64,000 bases of DNA, taken from assembly GCF_001704615.3 (NCBI RefSeq), contig NZ_CP029397.2:1426001-1490000 (forward strand), read 5' to 3'. Under the pieces are notes generated by a model. It searched no databases. It was given only the letters and a program-made list of their open reading frames with translations, and was not told where the DNA came from. Shown here piece by piece: positions 46,052 through 54,571 of this stretch (position 1 is the stretch's first letter; the number at the start of each line of letters is the position of its first letter). The position numbers and the translations under genes are program-made. This stretch comes from Acinetobacter defluvii. Its GTDB lineage: Bacteria; Pseudomonadota; Gammaproteobacteria; Pseudomonadales; Moraxellaceae.

Positions 46052-47464
46052 TTAGATCTCCTCAGTTTCTGCGTGTTGGAAAGTCATGTCATGCATTTTC
46101 AAAGCACTTTTATTTAAACCATCAAGGAGTAGTTTTCTCCAATGCCCATGCTGGTTGACATATAAGCCTTCATGGGTAATTTCACGTCCTGTGATCACAG
46201 GCTTAATCCCAAGAATCTCGGCATTTTTACTTGTGCCGTAGTTCCAATTGTGATGACCACGTGAAATATCACTCCAACGCTCTAAACGGGCTTGGAAACC
46301 TTTTTGTTGTTCTCTAAACTCGACTAAATCGTCTGGTGTACCTAAGCCTGAAACGTTAAAGAAATCTTCAAACTGACGAATACGATTACGGCGTGCTTCA
46401 GCAGACTCACCTTTCACCCCGATACATTGGCTAATGACTTCCGTTTTGTTCCAAGCCACAGGACGGACGATACGCAATTGCGAACTGATTTGGTCCATAA
46501 AGAATAGGCTAGGGTATAAGTTCAAATTACGTAAGCGATGCATTGCCCATTTGGCACGCTCTTCGCCATATTTTTCAACCAAATAGGGCATGACAGTTTC
46601 ATAACCTGGACGTACAGTTGGGTTTGGCATGTCACTAAATAAAACGCTGTGACCGTTTTTAAAGCTAAAGAAACCATCATCGGTGTCACCATCACCTGCG
46701 CCTAATTTACTATAATCAAGCGTGTCCATATCTTGACCATTTTCAGCATTGACTTGTTGGCGATGCTGCACAGTGGATACATAGTTATAATGAACTGTAC
46801 TGACATGGTAGCCATCTAAACCATTTTCATCTTGTAGTTTCCAGTTGCCTGCAAAAGTATAAGCAGATTTACCTTGTAAAACTTCAAGTTCGCCTGTCGG
46901 TGACTGTTCCACCATCAAATCCAAAAATACTTTAGCATCGCCTAAAAATTCTTCTAGAGTGTCTGTTGCTTGAGTATCAAGGCTGACAAATACAAAGCCA
47001 CGATAGCTTTCAATACGACCTTGTTTTAAACCACGGCTAGATTTATCAAAATCATCACAATATTCGCTTGGACCTTTGACTTTGATCAAGCGACCATCAG
47101 ATTTATAACACCAAGCATGGAACGGACAGGTAAAGGTTGATTTGTTACCTTTTGCTACACGAGTCAAGGTCGCACCACGATGCTCACAAGCATTGACCAG
47201 AGCATGCAGTTGACCTGAACCATCACGGCTGATGATCATCGGTTGACGACCAATTTGTACGGTGACAAAGTCATTATTATTTGGAATTTCACTTTCATGG
47301 CAGGCATAGATCCATACTTTTTCAAAAATATGTTCCATTTCCAAGTCGAATAACTCTGCTTCTGTGAACATTTCACGAGCAATGCGATACACGCCATCTT
47401 CAGGACGGAAATCCAAACAATTATTAACAAATTCTTGCCATTGGGCAGTATTGCGAGCTTCCAT
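46052..47464 (-). CDS. antA: Anthranilate 1,2-dioxygenase large (alpha) subunit
   Basis: 470-residue catalytic subunit that deaminates and decarboxylates anthranilate to catechol. The Rieske cluster ligands are in CEHRGA and CPFHAWCYK (about 87-107), and the mononuclear iron site is DENGLDGYHVSTVHYNY (about 215-230), with Asp and two His. The sequence closely follows Acinetobacter AntA, including HESEIPNNNDFVT; benzoate BenA is a little shorter. The operon promoter should be in the 325 bases above it. Confidence 0.92.
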   Translation of the reverse strand: MEARNTAQWQEFVNNCLDFRPEDGVYRIAREMFTEAELFDLEMEHIFEKVWIYACHESEIPNNNDFVTVQIGRQPMIISRDGSGQLHALVNACEHRGATLTRVAKGNKSTFTCPFHAWCYKSDGRLIKVKGPSEYCDDFDKSSRGLKQGRIESYRGFVFVSLDTQATDTLEEFLGDAKVFLDLMVEQSPTGELEVLQGKSAYTFAGNWKLQDENGLDGYHVSTVHYNYVSTVQHRQQVNAENGQDMDTLDYSKLGAGDGDTDDGFFSFKNGHSVLFSDMPNPTVRPGYETVMPYLVEKYGEERAKWAMHRLRNLNLYPSLFFMDQISSQLRIVRPVAWNKTEVISQCIGVKGESAEARRNRIRQFEDFFNVSGLGTPDDLVEFREQQKGFQARLERWSDISRGHHNWNYGTSKNAEILGIKPVITGREITHEGLYVNQHGHWRKLLLDGLNKSALKMHDMTFQHAETEEI

Positions 47465-47789
47465 TCGTTATTCTCCATTTCAATACATCTTTGAGATGAT
47501 TGAAACCCGAATCAGATATTGGCTCTATCCACTTTTTCCGTTTCTTTATCCAATCAGTGCATTTATTGAAAATTTAAGCAAATTCATCTCGAATGGCAGA
47601 CAAACATTATCAACTGCCTAAAATCTCTTTATAATAGTGCCCATTCTTTTCGAGTTGTGTTTGTTGAAATATTGAAATTTCATTGATCAACTCGTTTTTC
47701 TATTTTTAGTCAATTGCTACAATTCGACTGATTTAAATATTTTGAAATTTATGTGCTTGTAAATACACATAAAAGCTTTAGGTGCTCAC
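47465..47789. other. Divergent promoter region of antA and the OsmC-YcaO gene
   Basis: 325 bases between the antA and OsmC-YcaO starts, which face away from each other. It should hold both promoters and the AntR-type site. No clear dyad was identified. No small ORF with a ribosome binding site was seen. Confidence 0.4.
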
Positions 47790-49991
47790 ATGGAAATCAA
47801 AGTCAATTATCTCGACAATCTTCGACAAGAGGCGAAGTTTGATGACTTCACGGTGATTGCCGATCAGCCAATTCGTTATAAAGGCGATGGCTCTGCACCA
47901 GGTCCATTTGACTACTTTTTAGCATCATCAGCATTGTGTGCAGCGTACTTTGTGAAAGTCTATTGTGCTGCACGTGATATTCCTACCGATAATATTCGCC
48001 TATCTCAAAATAATATTGTTGATCCAGAAAACCGTTATAAACAAATTTTTAAAATTCAGGTCGAATTACCTGCGGACATTTCAGATAAAGACCGCCAAGG
48101 CATTTTGCGCTCAATAGACCGTTGCACTGTGAAGAAAGTCATTCAAACGGGACCTGAATTTGTCATTGAAGAAGTTGAAAGCATTGATGCAGATGCACAA
48201 GCTTTGCTCATGCCTGATTTAGCAAAAGAAACTACCACGTTTATTCATGGAAAAGATCTGCCTTTAGAAGAAACCATTGCCAATATGTCTGGAATTTTGG
48301 CAGGTTTAGGCATGAAAATAGAGATTTCTTCATGGCGGAATATTGTCCCGAACGTATGGTCGTTACATATCCGTGATGCACAATCTCCGATGTGTTTTAC
48401 TAACGGTAAAGGCTCAACTAAAGAAAGCGCTTTGGCTTCGGCTTTGGGTGAGTTTATTGAGCGTCTGAATTGTAACTTCTTCTATAACGATCAGTTTTGG
48501 GGTGAAGACATTGCAAATGCTGAGTTTGTGCATTATCCAGATGAAAAATGGTTTCAGCCTGGTGCAAATGGTGAATTACCGACTGAAATTTTAGATGATT
48601 ATACGCGTGAAATTTATGATCCTGAAAATGAACTTTTAGGCACACATTTATATGATACCAACTCAGGCAATAAAGTACGTGGCATTTGTTCATTACCATT
48701 TGTACGACAGTCAGATGGTGAAACGGTGTATTTCCCATCGAATCTGATTGAAAACTTATATCTTTCCAATGGGATGAGCGCAGGTAATACCTTAGCGGAA
48801 GCGCAGGTGCAGTGTTTGTCTGAGATTTTTGAGCGTGCGGTGAAACGTGACATTATCCAAGGTGAAATCGCATTACCTGATGTGCCTGAAGCAGTTTTGG
48901 CAAAATATCCAAAAATTGTAGAAGGCATTAAAGGCTTAGAAGAACAAGGCTTTCCTGTTTTAGTCAAAGATGCATCACTTGGCGGGAAATATCCTGTGAT
49001 GTGTGTCACCTTGATGAATCCTCGCACCGGTGGGTTTTTTGCATCATTTGGTGCACATCCAAAATTTGAAGTGGCTTTAGAGCGTAGCTTAACTGAGTTG
49101 TTACAAGGGCGTAGTTTTGAAGGTTTAAACGATTTGCCAAAACCAACTTTTAGTAGCAATGCTGTGACTGAACCGAATAATTATGTTGAACATTTTATTG
49201 ATTCAAGCGGTGTCGTATCATGGAAATTCTTTAGTTCGCAGTCAGATTATGACTTTGTGGAATGGGACTTTACAGGCAATGGTGATAATGAAGCCGAAGC
49301 TGCAACCTTGTTCGGTATTTTAGAGGATATGGGCAAAGATGCTTATATGGCGGTGTATCAGCATTTGGGTGCAACTGCTTGCCGTGTCTTAGTGCCTGAT
49401 TATTCTGAAATTTATTTGGTTGAAGATTTGATTTGGGACAATACCAACAAAGCATTGGATTTCCGTGAAGATATTTTAAATATTCACCGTTTGGATGAAG
49501 AACAGCTTGCAGCTTTGGTTGAGCGTTTAGAAGAAGTTGAGGTTGATGATTATACGGATATTGTGACTTTAATCGGGATTGAGTTTGATGATAATACCGT
49601 ATGGGGACAATTGACTGTTTTGGAGCTTAAACTTCTAATTTATATTGCATTGCAAGAATTTGAAGCAGCGAAAGATTTGGTTGAACAATTTTTACAATAC
49701 AATACCAATACGGTAGAGCGTGGTTTGTTCTATCAATGTATGAATGTGGTCTTAGAAGTTGAGCTGGATGATGAACTTGACCTGAATGATTATGAGCACA
49801 ATTTCCGACGTATGTTTGGTGATGAACGTATGGATGCGGTGATTGGCTCAATGGAAGGTAGCATTCGTTTTTATGGCTTAACTGAAACCAATATGCAACT
49901 TGAAGGTTTAGATCGCCATTTACGTTTAATTGATAGCTATAAAAAACTGCATGCAGCGCGTGCAAGATTTGTGGCTGCCTCTAAAGGTTAA
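47790..49991 (+). CDS. OsmC-YcaO fusion protein
   Basis: 733-residue cytoplasmic protein with an OsmC-like domain (about 1-140), a YcaO domain (about 185-570) and a helical repeat-like C-terminus (about 585-730). OsmC cysteines appear in SSALCAAYFVKVYC near 46-59 and IDRCTVKKVI near 112. The YcaO ATP-binding residues appear in NGKGSTKESALASALGEFIERL near 208-229 and LAEAQVQCLSEIFERAVKRD near 333-352. YcaO enzymes activate backbone amides with ATP; the E. coli protein is linked to ribosomal S12 methylthiolation. A peroxidase or thiol function is typical of OsmC. The fusion is known in this lineage but its reaction is not. Strong terminator follows. Confidence 0.88.
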   Translation: MEIKVNYLDNLRQEAKFDDFTVIADQPIRYKGDGSAPGPFDYFLASSALCAAYFVKVYCAARDIPTDNIRLSQNNIVDPENRYKQIFKIQVELPADISDKDRQGILRSIDRCTVKKVIQTGPEFVIEEVESIDADAQALLMPDLAKETTTFIHGKDLPLEETIANMSGILAGLGMKIEISSWRNIVPNVWSLHIRDAQSPMCFTNGKGSTKESALASALGEFIERLNCNFFYNDQFWGEDIANAEFVHYPDEKWFQPGANGELPTEILDDYTREIYDPENELLGTHLYDTNSGNKVRGICSLPFVRQSDGETVYFPSNLIENLYLSNGMSAGNTLAEAQVQCLSEIFERAVKRDIIQGEIALPDVPEAVLAKYPKIVEGIKGLEEQGFPVLVKDASLGGKYPVMCVTLMNPRTGGFFASFGAHPKFEVALERSLTELLQGRSFEGLNDLPKPTFSSNAVTEPNNYVEHFIDSSGVVSWKFFSSQSDYDFVEWDFTGNGDNEAEAATLFGILEDMGKDAYMAVYQHLGATACRVLVPDYSEIYLVEDLIWDNTNKALDFREDILNIHRLDEEQLAALVERLEEVEVDDYTDIVTLIGIEFDDNTVWGQLTVLELKLLIYIALQEFEAAKDLVEQFLQYNTNTVERGLFYQCMNVVLEVELDDELDLNDYEHNFRRMFGDERMDAVIGSMEGSIRFYGLTETNMQLEGLDRHLRLIDSYKKLHAARARFVAASKG

Positions 49992-50000
49992 TTTATGCAC

Positions 50001-50031
50001 AAAAAAAGCGTGAATTTATCACGCTTTTTTT
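50001..50031. terminator. Bidirectional terminator between OsmC-YcaO gene and azoreductase gene
   Basis: Seven A (50001-50007), stem GCGTGA (50008-50013) with TCACGC (50019-50024), loop ATTTA, then seven T. It works for both convergent genes. Confidence 0.92.
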
Positions 50032-50038
50032 GTATTTT

Positions 50039-50605
50039 TTAAAGTGTTTTAATACGATTTAAGGCTTCTTCAATGGCTTTGTCTTTTAACTCTGCACCCA
50101 TATTGACACCTTCTGCACGAATAATTTGAATATCAGTCACACCTGTAAAATTCAGTACAGTGGTTAATAAACCTTCTTGGAAATCCATAGGGTTATTTTC
50201 ACCATAAATACCCCCACGACTACTGGCAATATAAGCTTTTTTGTCGCCTGCTAAACCGATTGAACCATTCTCAGTATATTTAAAGGTTCTGCCTGCAACA
50301 CTGATACGGTCAATCCATGCTTTTAAGGTCGATGCCAAACCAAAATTATACATGGCAGCACCAATCACCACGATGTCGGCATTCAGATATTGTTGAATTA
50401 ACTTTTCATTGAGCTGGCTTTGTTCTGTATTTTGACCCATTAAAATTTCAGCAGTTAAATGTGGAATAGGTTGAGTCGCAAGGTCTAAGTATTCAACATT
50501 CAAGTCGGTATTTTGTTGCTGTAACTGAGTGATAATCGCTTGACTCAACTGGCGGGAAATCGAAGCATCACCTAAAATACTTGAATCAATATGTAGAGCG
50601 TTCAT
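50039..50605 (-). CDS. azoR: FMN-dependent NADH-azoreductase
   Basis: 188-residue flavodoxin-fold quinone/azo reductase. From ATG 50605 (MNALHIDSSILGDASISRQLSQAI) the FMN-phosphate loop is visible near residue 8-17, ADIVVIGAAMYNFGLASTLKAWIDRI near 78-103, and ASSRGGIYGE near 128. AAGG lies about 8 bases upstream; the frame could extend 14 codons to 50647 without support. Reduces quinones and azo compounds with NADH. Confidence 0.9.
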   Translation of the reverse strand: MNALHIDSSILGDASISRQLSQAIITQLQQQNTDLNVEYLDLATQPIPHLTAEILMGQNTEQSQLNEKLIQQYLNADIVVIGAAMYNFGLASTLKAWIDRISVAGRTFKYTENGSIGLAGDKKAYIASSRGGIYGENNPMDFQEGLLTTVLNFTGVTDIQIIRAEGVNMGAELKDKAIEEALNRIKTL

Positions 50606-50766
50606 GTTAAGACCTTGATATATAAAACATGAAATTGAATATATCAAAAATAGAAAGGCTTAAAATCTATAAAGTTATGACACAGTATTCTATTTATAGA
50701 ACACACTAATTTTGAATGAGTTTAAATATTTCAAATATTCTCTATGATATTTTTCTACTTTTGCAT

Positions 50767-51540
50767 TTATTGTATAATATCTGTACCATTAAGTGAGCGG
50801 TAGTCACGGTATATTCTCAGCACCCATTGACCTACAATACGGTCTCTCAGTTCTTGCCGCTGTTGTGATGCAACTTCAGGTAATCTTGAGTCAGCCCAAG
50901 GACTGTTATTCGGTCCAATCAATGGTGCAAGCATACTTGCCGCAGTTAAATCAGCCAAACTAAATTGATTGTTTACTAAATAATTTCTTTCATTTCCATT
51001 TAAGTGTCGTTCTAATAAGTCTAGCGCATCGTTTACTTTTTGATTTGAATTTATCACTTGTGGTTCATAAATTTGAAAGGTTTTTCGGATCATTAGTCTT
51101 AAAATGCTTTCCCTATAATGGGTTATGCAGCGTTGCAATGGACTATATCCAGTAAAATTAAAAAAAATCTCCACGATTTCAGGTTGTTGTATAACCATAC
51201 TCCAACACAGCCTACGCACATGATCACCAAGTTCATCAAAATATTGTTCATATTCCAATACTTGTTTTTGTATTGCGAGTTCAGAGGGAATCAGTGGAAA
51301 TTGTGAATATAGATTTTCCAAATATAATGCAATATTTGTTGAATCCCCAATGACTCGTTGATCATCTCGTAGAATGGGAAGGCTTCTTTGTTGAGCAATT
51401 GCCCATGCAGAAAATACATGCAGTCCAGGTAAGAGGTTGTTACATGAATAATCTAAACCTTTAAAATCCAAATTCCATCGCATTTTTTCACAATAAAGTG
51501 AGAGTGGAAATTGATAAAGAATTCTTTTGCTTTTTTTCAT
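50767..51540 (-). CDS. Glutathione S-transferase family protein
   Basis: 257-residue thioredoxin-fold plus helical-domain protein. The N-terminal region reads LYQFPLSLYCEKMRWNLDFKGLDY, with Ser/Cys in the active-site position, and SLPILRDDQRVIGDSTNIALYLE near 52. The C-terminal domain contains FSLADLTAASMLAP near 205. No substrate can be assigned. It stands alone on the minus strand. Confidence 0.82.
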   Translation of the reverse strand: MKKSKRILYQFPLSLYCEKMRWNLDFKGLDYSCNNLLPGLHVFSAWAIAQQRSLPILRDDQRVIGDSTNIALYLENLYSQFPLIPSELAIQKQVLEYEQYFDELGDHVRRLCWSMVIQQPEIVEIFFNFTGYSPLQRCITHYRESILRLMIRKTFQIYEPQVINSNQKVNDALDLLERHLNGNERNYLVNNQFSLADLTAASMLAPLIGPNNSPWADSRLPEVASQQRQELRDRIVGQWVLRIYRDYRSLNGTDIIQ

Positions 51541-51689
51541 CGATTTTCATTTTTATTTTGAAGATATTTTGATAGTACAGAACTCAGAATAACTTAAGCA
51601 ATAGTAAAATTTTAAGATTTTAGTGAAAATAAGTCATCGATTTTTAAAGAACACAATATGCTCTGATCATTATAAAATTTGTCCCAAAT

Positions 51690-51722
51690 TAAAAAGCCAA
51701 ATAAGTATACTTCTTTGGCTTT
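51690..51722 (-). terminator. Terminator of the copper chaperone gene
   Basis: AAAGCCAAA (51693-51701) pairs with TTTGGCTTT (51714-51722), loop 12. On the minus strand it runs into a T-rich stretch (TTTTTAATTT). It is 27 bases past the chaperone stop. Confidence 0.8.
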
Positions 51723-51748
51723 AAAGGATTTAGAATCAATCACTTGAG

Positions 51749-51943
51749 TTACTGAACTTTTGCAGGGAAACCATCTTCTGCTAATGCTTCAGTAATTTTG
51801 TCTGTACTTGCAGTTGTTTCTACCGTCACGATTTTAGTGGTCAAATCTACATCCACTTTTGCATTAGCATCAATATCTTGAATTGTTGCTGTTACACCAC
51901 GTGCACAACCACCACAAGTCATATTTTCAATGAAGAGTTTCAT
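51749..51943 (-). CDS. Heavy-metal-associated (CopZ-like) copper chaperone
   Basis: 64-residue protein with a ferredoxin-like HMA fold and the metal motif MTCGGC at residues 8-13. Such small proteins bind Cu(I) and pass it to P-type ATPases. The start is ATG 51943, seven bases from AGGAG; ATG 51949 is only one base from it. A MerR-type promoter lies just upstream, implying copper control. No copper ATPase is adjacent. Confidence 0.88.
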   Translation of the reverse strand: MKLFIENMTCGGCARGVTATIQDIDANAKVDVDLTTKIVTVETTASTDKITEALAEDGFPAKVQ

Positions 51944-51976
51944 ATTCATTCTCCTAGAACATTATTTTCTGACTTA

Positions 51977-52007
51977 AGTCTAAACCTTATCATGATGGTA
52001 AGGTCAA
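51977..52007 (-). promoter_or_regulatory. MerR-family (CueR-like) promoter with 19-base spacer
   Basis: On the minus strand TTGACC (-35, 52007-52002) and TAGACT (-10, 51982-51977) are separated by 19 bases, longer than normal. The spacer is filled by a dyad with arms ACCTTA and TAAGGT at 51984-52004. This is the hallmark of promoters that MerR proteins untwist, and the sequence resembles known CueR sites. Transcription would start some 20 to 30 bases before the chaperone ATG. Confidence 0.75.
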
Positions 52008-52078
52008 GGTTTAAATTGAGTCGAAAAATGATTAAAATAAGTAATGCACATAGATAATCTCCTATATTTAAAATAAGT

Positions 52079-52174
52079 ATGACTAAAATGAATGATGAAA
52101 TAAAAATTGCAATCGTTGGCGTTGGCGGTCGAATGGGACGCTATTTGCTAAAAATTTTTAATAATTCGATTTAA
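52079..52174 (+). pseudogene. DapB-like N-terminal fragment
   Basis: A 31-codon frame, with a nucleotide-binding motif reading KIAIVGVGGRMGRYLL, resembles the start of 4-hydroxy-tetrahydrodipicolinate reductase (GxGGRMGR signature), then ends abruptly at TAA. No other part of the enzyme follows. It is probably a relic of a truncated duplicate. A terminator-like hairpin is 18 bases on. A plain chance ORF is less likely because of the intact motif. Confidence 0.55.
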
Positions 52175-52192
52175 TTAGAATGCCTTATAGAA

Positions 52193-52217
52193 AAACCCGC
52201 CTTTAAAGGGCGGGTTT
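52193..52217. terminator. Strong GC-rich hairpin
   Basis: AAACCCGCC (52193-52201) pairs with GGCGGGTTT (52209-52217), loop 7. Located between the DapB-like fragment and the convergent gene at 52325; it may serve both sides. Confidence 0.7.
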
Positions 52218-52324
52218 AATTTATCAACTTTTACATTGATGTTTTAAAACACGGCACAATAAGACCAGGGAAAATCTTTATCGCATTGTTTTAATGCAAC
52301 AATTATCGCTAAAAAATCTTTGAA

Positions 52325-52780
52325 CTAATTATCATTTTTAGCCATTTTTATGTCATTTTCTGACAATTTAACCTTTACTGAACCACAAAACACTTCTTGG
52401 GTCATACCTGACGCAACAAATGACTGCTGTTGGCGCTCTAAAAACTGATTGGCAATGATGAGCATCAGATTTGCAGTATCTAAATTTAGATTATTTTTAG
52501 AAATATCTGCAATTTGTTGATAGGCATATAAGCGTGTACAAAAAGCTTGCTTTTGTGCAGACGCATCTGCATTTTCAGACTCATCTAGTACTTTTTTGGT
52601 TGCATTGACTTTATTGGTAAACTGGTCAATCAATTGGTTATATTGATCTTGTGTCAAATTCTGATTTTTGAATTTTAAATTTTCTTGGGCAAAGGTCAAT
52701 GTTGCACTCAATAAACTGATCACAAAGAAAATCTGTGCGCAAGTTTTCAAAATTCTTATTTTCATTGGCTTAGAATGCAT
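52325..52780 (-). CDS. Hypothetical secreted protein
   Basis: About 151 residues. A signal peptide (MKIRILKTCAQIFFVISLLSATLTFA, mature end starts at QENLK) is preceded by a short N-terminus. The ATG at 52780 has GGAAAG five bases upstream; the downstream in-frame ATG at 52765 would begin right at the signal sequence and could be the true start. The mature part has two Cys (AFCTRLYAY near 84 and EVFCGSV near 133) that could form a disulfide. No family recognised. Its start overlaps the end of the gene at 52770. Confidence 0.65.
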   Translation of the reverse strand: MHSKPMKIRILKTCAQIFFVISLLSATLTFAQENLKFKNQNLTQDQYNQLIDQFTNKVNATKKVLDESENADASAQKQAFCTRLYAYQQIADISKNNLNLDTANLMLIIANQFLERQQQSFVASGMTQEVFCGSVKVKLSENDIKMAKNDN

Positions 52781-53120
52781 CTGCTTTCCATACATCTTCA
52801 TATTCATCAGCATCAATCATAAAACGGAATCCTTGTTCTAATGCCAAATATGGAATAGCGTCTGGAAAAATATCCTCTAACTCTTTAACCGTCACCAATT
52901 CAAAGTCGTCCTGATCAGCAGCAATTTCTCCACCGTAAATAAACCATGCCACCTGATTTTCATCAGGCGCTTTACGCAGACCGACAATCGGTTCTTGGTT
53001 TAATGTGTGTTTTGCAATGGCAACCACATCTGTTTCATTTACTTTGATATAGCGAGAGTCAAACTCTTCACATACCAATTTTTGTTCTTCAATAAAATCT
53101 TGCAACATGAGGTATTTCAC
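52770..53120 (-). CDS. Small acidic protein, Imm33/DUF2185-like
   Basis: 116-residue acidic, soluble protein. The middle (VGLRKAPDENQVAWFIYGGE) and end (AIPYLALEQGFRFMIDADEYEDVW) are faintly like DUF2185 immunity-type proteins; I am not certain. It is translationally coupled to the secreted-protein gene (11-base overlap). No toxin gene is adjacent. A family search would decide. Confidence 0.6.
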   Translation of the reverse strand: MKYLMLQDFIEEQKLVCEEFDSRYIKVNETDVVAIAKHTLNQEPIVGLRKAPDENQVAWFIYGGEIAADQDDFELVTVKELEDIFPDAIPYLALEQGFRFMIDADEYEDVWKADAF

Positions 53121-53246
53121 ACAAATAAGTTTGTTTTAAATTCTATGCATTTCAAGGTAGATGTACAATGCAGCATAAGGAAAATAACTGAATTAATTTT
53201 AGTAAGCTTATGCATTTGTTTTTAATTTAAAATCTACTCTCTAACA

Positions 53247-53278
53247 TGACAAAACCCCGAAAATTCGGGGTTTTGTCA
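53247..53278. terminator. Long palindromic terminator
   Basis: A 15-base arm starting TGACAAAACCCCGAA at 53247 pairs with its complement ending at 53278. Both strands have T-rich 3' arms, so it ends transcription in either direction. It lies 29 bases after the Q/N-rich gene's stop. Confidence 0.9.
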
Positions 53279-53307
53279 CTTCTATCCATAGTATGCGGTT
53301 TAAAAAA

Positions 53308-53475
53308 CTATTTCTGTTGACCTTGTTGCTGTTGAGCATTTTGTTGACGTTGTTGATCAGATTGTTGCTGCTGTTGTTTCTGATCATTCTGTTGGTTGTG
53401 CTGTTTTTGCCCTTGTTGGTCAGATTGTTGTTGCTGACCATTGTGTTGGTTATGCTGATTGTTTTGATTAGCCAT
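53308..53475 (-). CDS. Q/N-rich low-complexity protein, 55 residues
   Basis: Short gene below normal size cut-offs. The protein starts MANQNNQHNQHNG; 29 of 55 residues are Gln and 8 are Asn (67 percent). It contains QSDQQ twice. AAGGAAG precedes the frame: an ATG pair at 53484 and 53481 is too close to it, while ATG 53475 is well spaced. A strong terminator is just downstream. The protein is predicted to be disordered and prion-like in composition. Function unknown. The opposite strand has a leucine-rich reading frame that is only its shadow. Confidence 0.7.
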   Translation of the reverse strand: MANQNNQHNQHNGQQQQSDQQGQKQHNQQNDQKQQQQQSDQQRQQNAQQQQGQQK

Positions 53476-54571
53476 TTTCATCATCTTCCTTTTAAATTAT
53501 GGGAATGCCGTATGAATAACGACAAGACTTACTTTAAAACTTTTTCAGAGCTGGACAAGCACACAAATGTGTCATTTTTAAACAATGTAAGCTTTAAAAT
53601 ATAAGTCTTTCAATTCAAAAAGACTTTTAAATGTCGAAATTACGTTGGTTACTTAAGTCAATTCAAGTTTATTTTCTCGTTACATTACATAATTTTTTAT
53701 TCATAAAAATAGAGCTTATAAAGGCTAAACGCAATAAAGACATTCTCACCCTAAAATATCATCGCAACACAACAATAATGTTTTGCCAATGCGCTTTTTT
53801 ATAAAGGAGATGCAATCTGCTTAGTCCTCATACAGCCACTGAGCAATTCGGTCAATTTCAAATAGATCTAGTTTTTGATCCTCATCAATTTTTTTGAATG
53901 CCATGTCTAATATAGGTTTAAGCAGATGGCTAATAATTATGGTTACTCTTAAAAAGTAAACATTCAGCTTTGCTGTGAGTAAAAAATGATAATTTTTAAT
54001 CATTGTATATTTGTAATGATGCGTACATTATCTATACTAGAGTTTGAGTGCTATAAGTATATAAATGTATTGAAAATAAATTTAAGAATCTATTTTTTAA
54101 AGTTATTTTTTATATTTCTAAGAATGAATGGATATTTTAAGAACATCTTTTAGTGTCAGTTTAAAAATGAAGAAAATATTTGCTCGTTATCAAATATAAG
54201 CAATATTTATTTTAGTCATCTCTTGAGTCTTAAAAAATTGTGTAATTTAAATCATTTTTATTCAAATTGCACAAAGTTATCCTTATTTCTATAGAATTAT
54301 TTATCTTAACTTTGGCTGATTATACAAATTAAAACAACAGTTTTGGTCAATTAGGTTTAGACTAGAATAATTGAAAAAGATTAGAAAATTTGTCATATTT
54401 TAACATTGTTATTTAATGGCAAAATTCACAATATATAGCACATCGTCGGTATGTGATTTCTACACCAATTAAAACAAATTATAAAGTTCATGTGGAAAAT
54501 TGTGCCATAATATGCAAACTTTGCAGACATCTTGCAAAGATTTTTGCAACTTTGAAATTGGAGTAGGCTCA
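53476..54571. other. Long gene-poor region with possible relics
   Basis: 1,096 bases before aroQ. A plus-strand frame at 53631-53804 (57 residues, MSKLRWLLKSIQVYFLVTLH) has a membrane-like start but no ribosome binding site. A minus-strand frame at 53821-54003 ends AFKKIDEDQKLDLFEIDR and IAQWLYED, like the end of an EF-hand-type protein. Neither is convincing as a living gene. The rest is AT-rich. Hairpins: 53603-53610 with 53619-53626, and TTGCAAA with TTTGCAA near 54533-54550, the latter in the aroQ leader. Confidence 0.45.

Noticed and set aside
48614..49159. 181-residue minus-strand frame inside the OsmC-YcaO gene
   Set aside because: It is a shadow of the YcaO coding region; no motif and no ribosome binding site.
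53308..53475. CRISPR or tandem repeat array
   Set aside because: The repeats are only codon-level CAA/CAG runs of a Q-rich protein, without spaced repeats.
53293..53604. 103-residue leucine-rich plus-strand frame
   Set aside because: It is the complement of the Q/N-rich gene: poly-CAA and CAG read backwards as Leu. It lacks a ribosome binding site.
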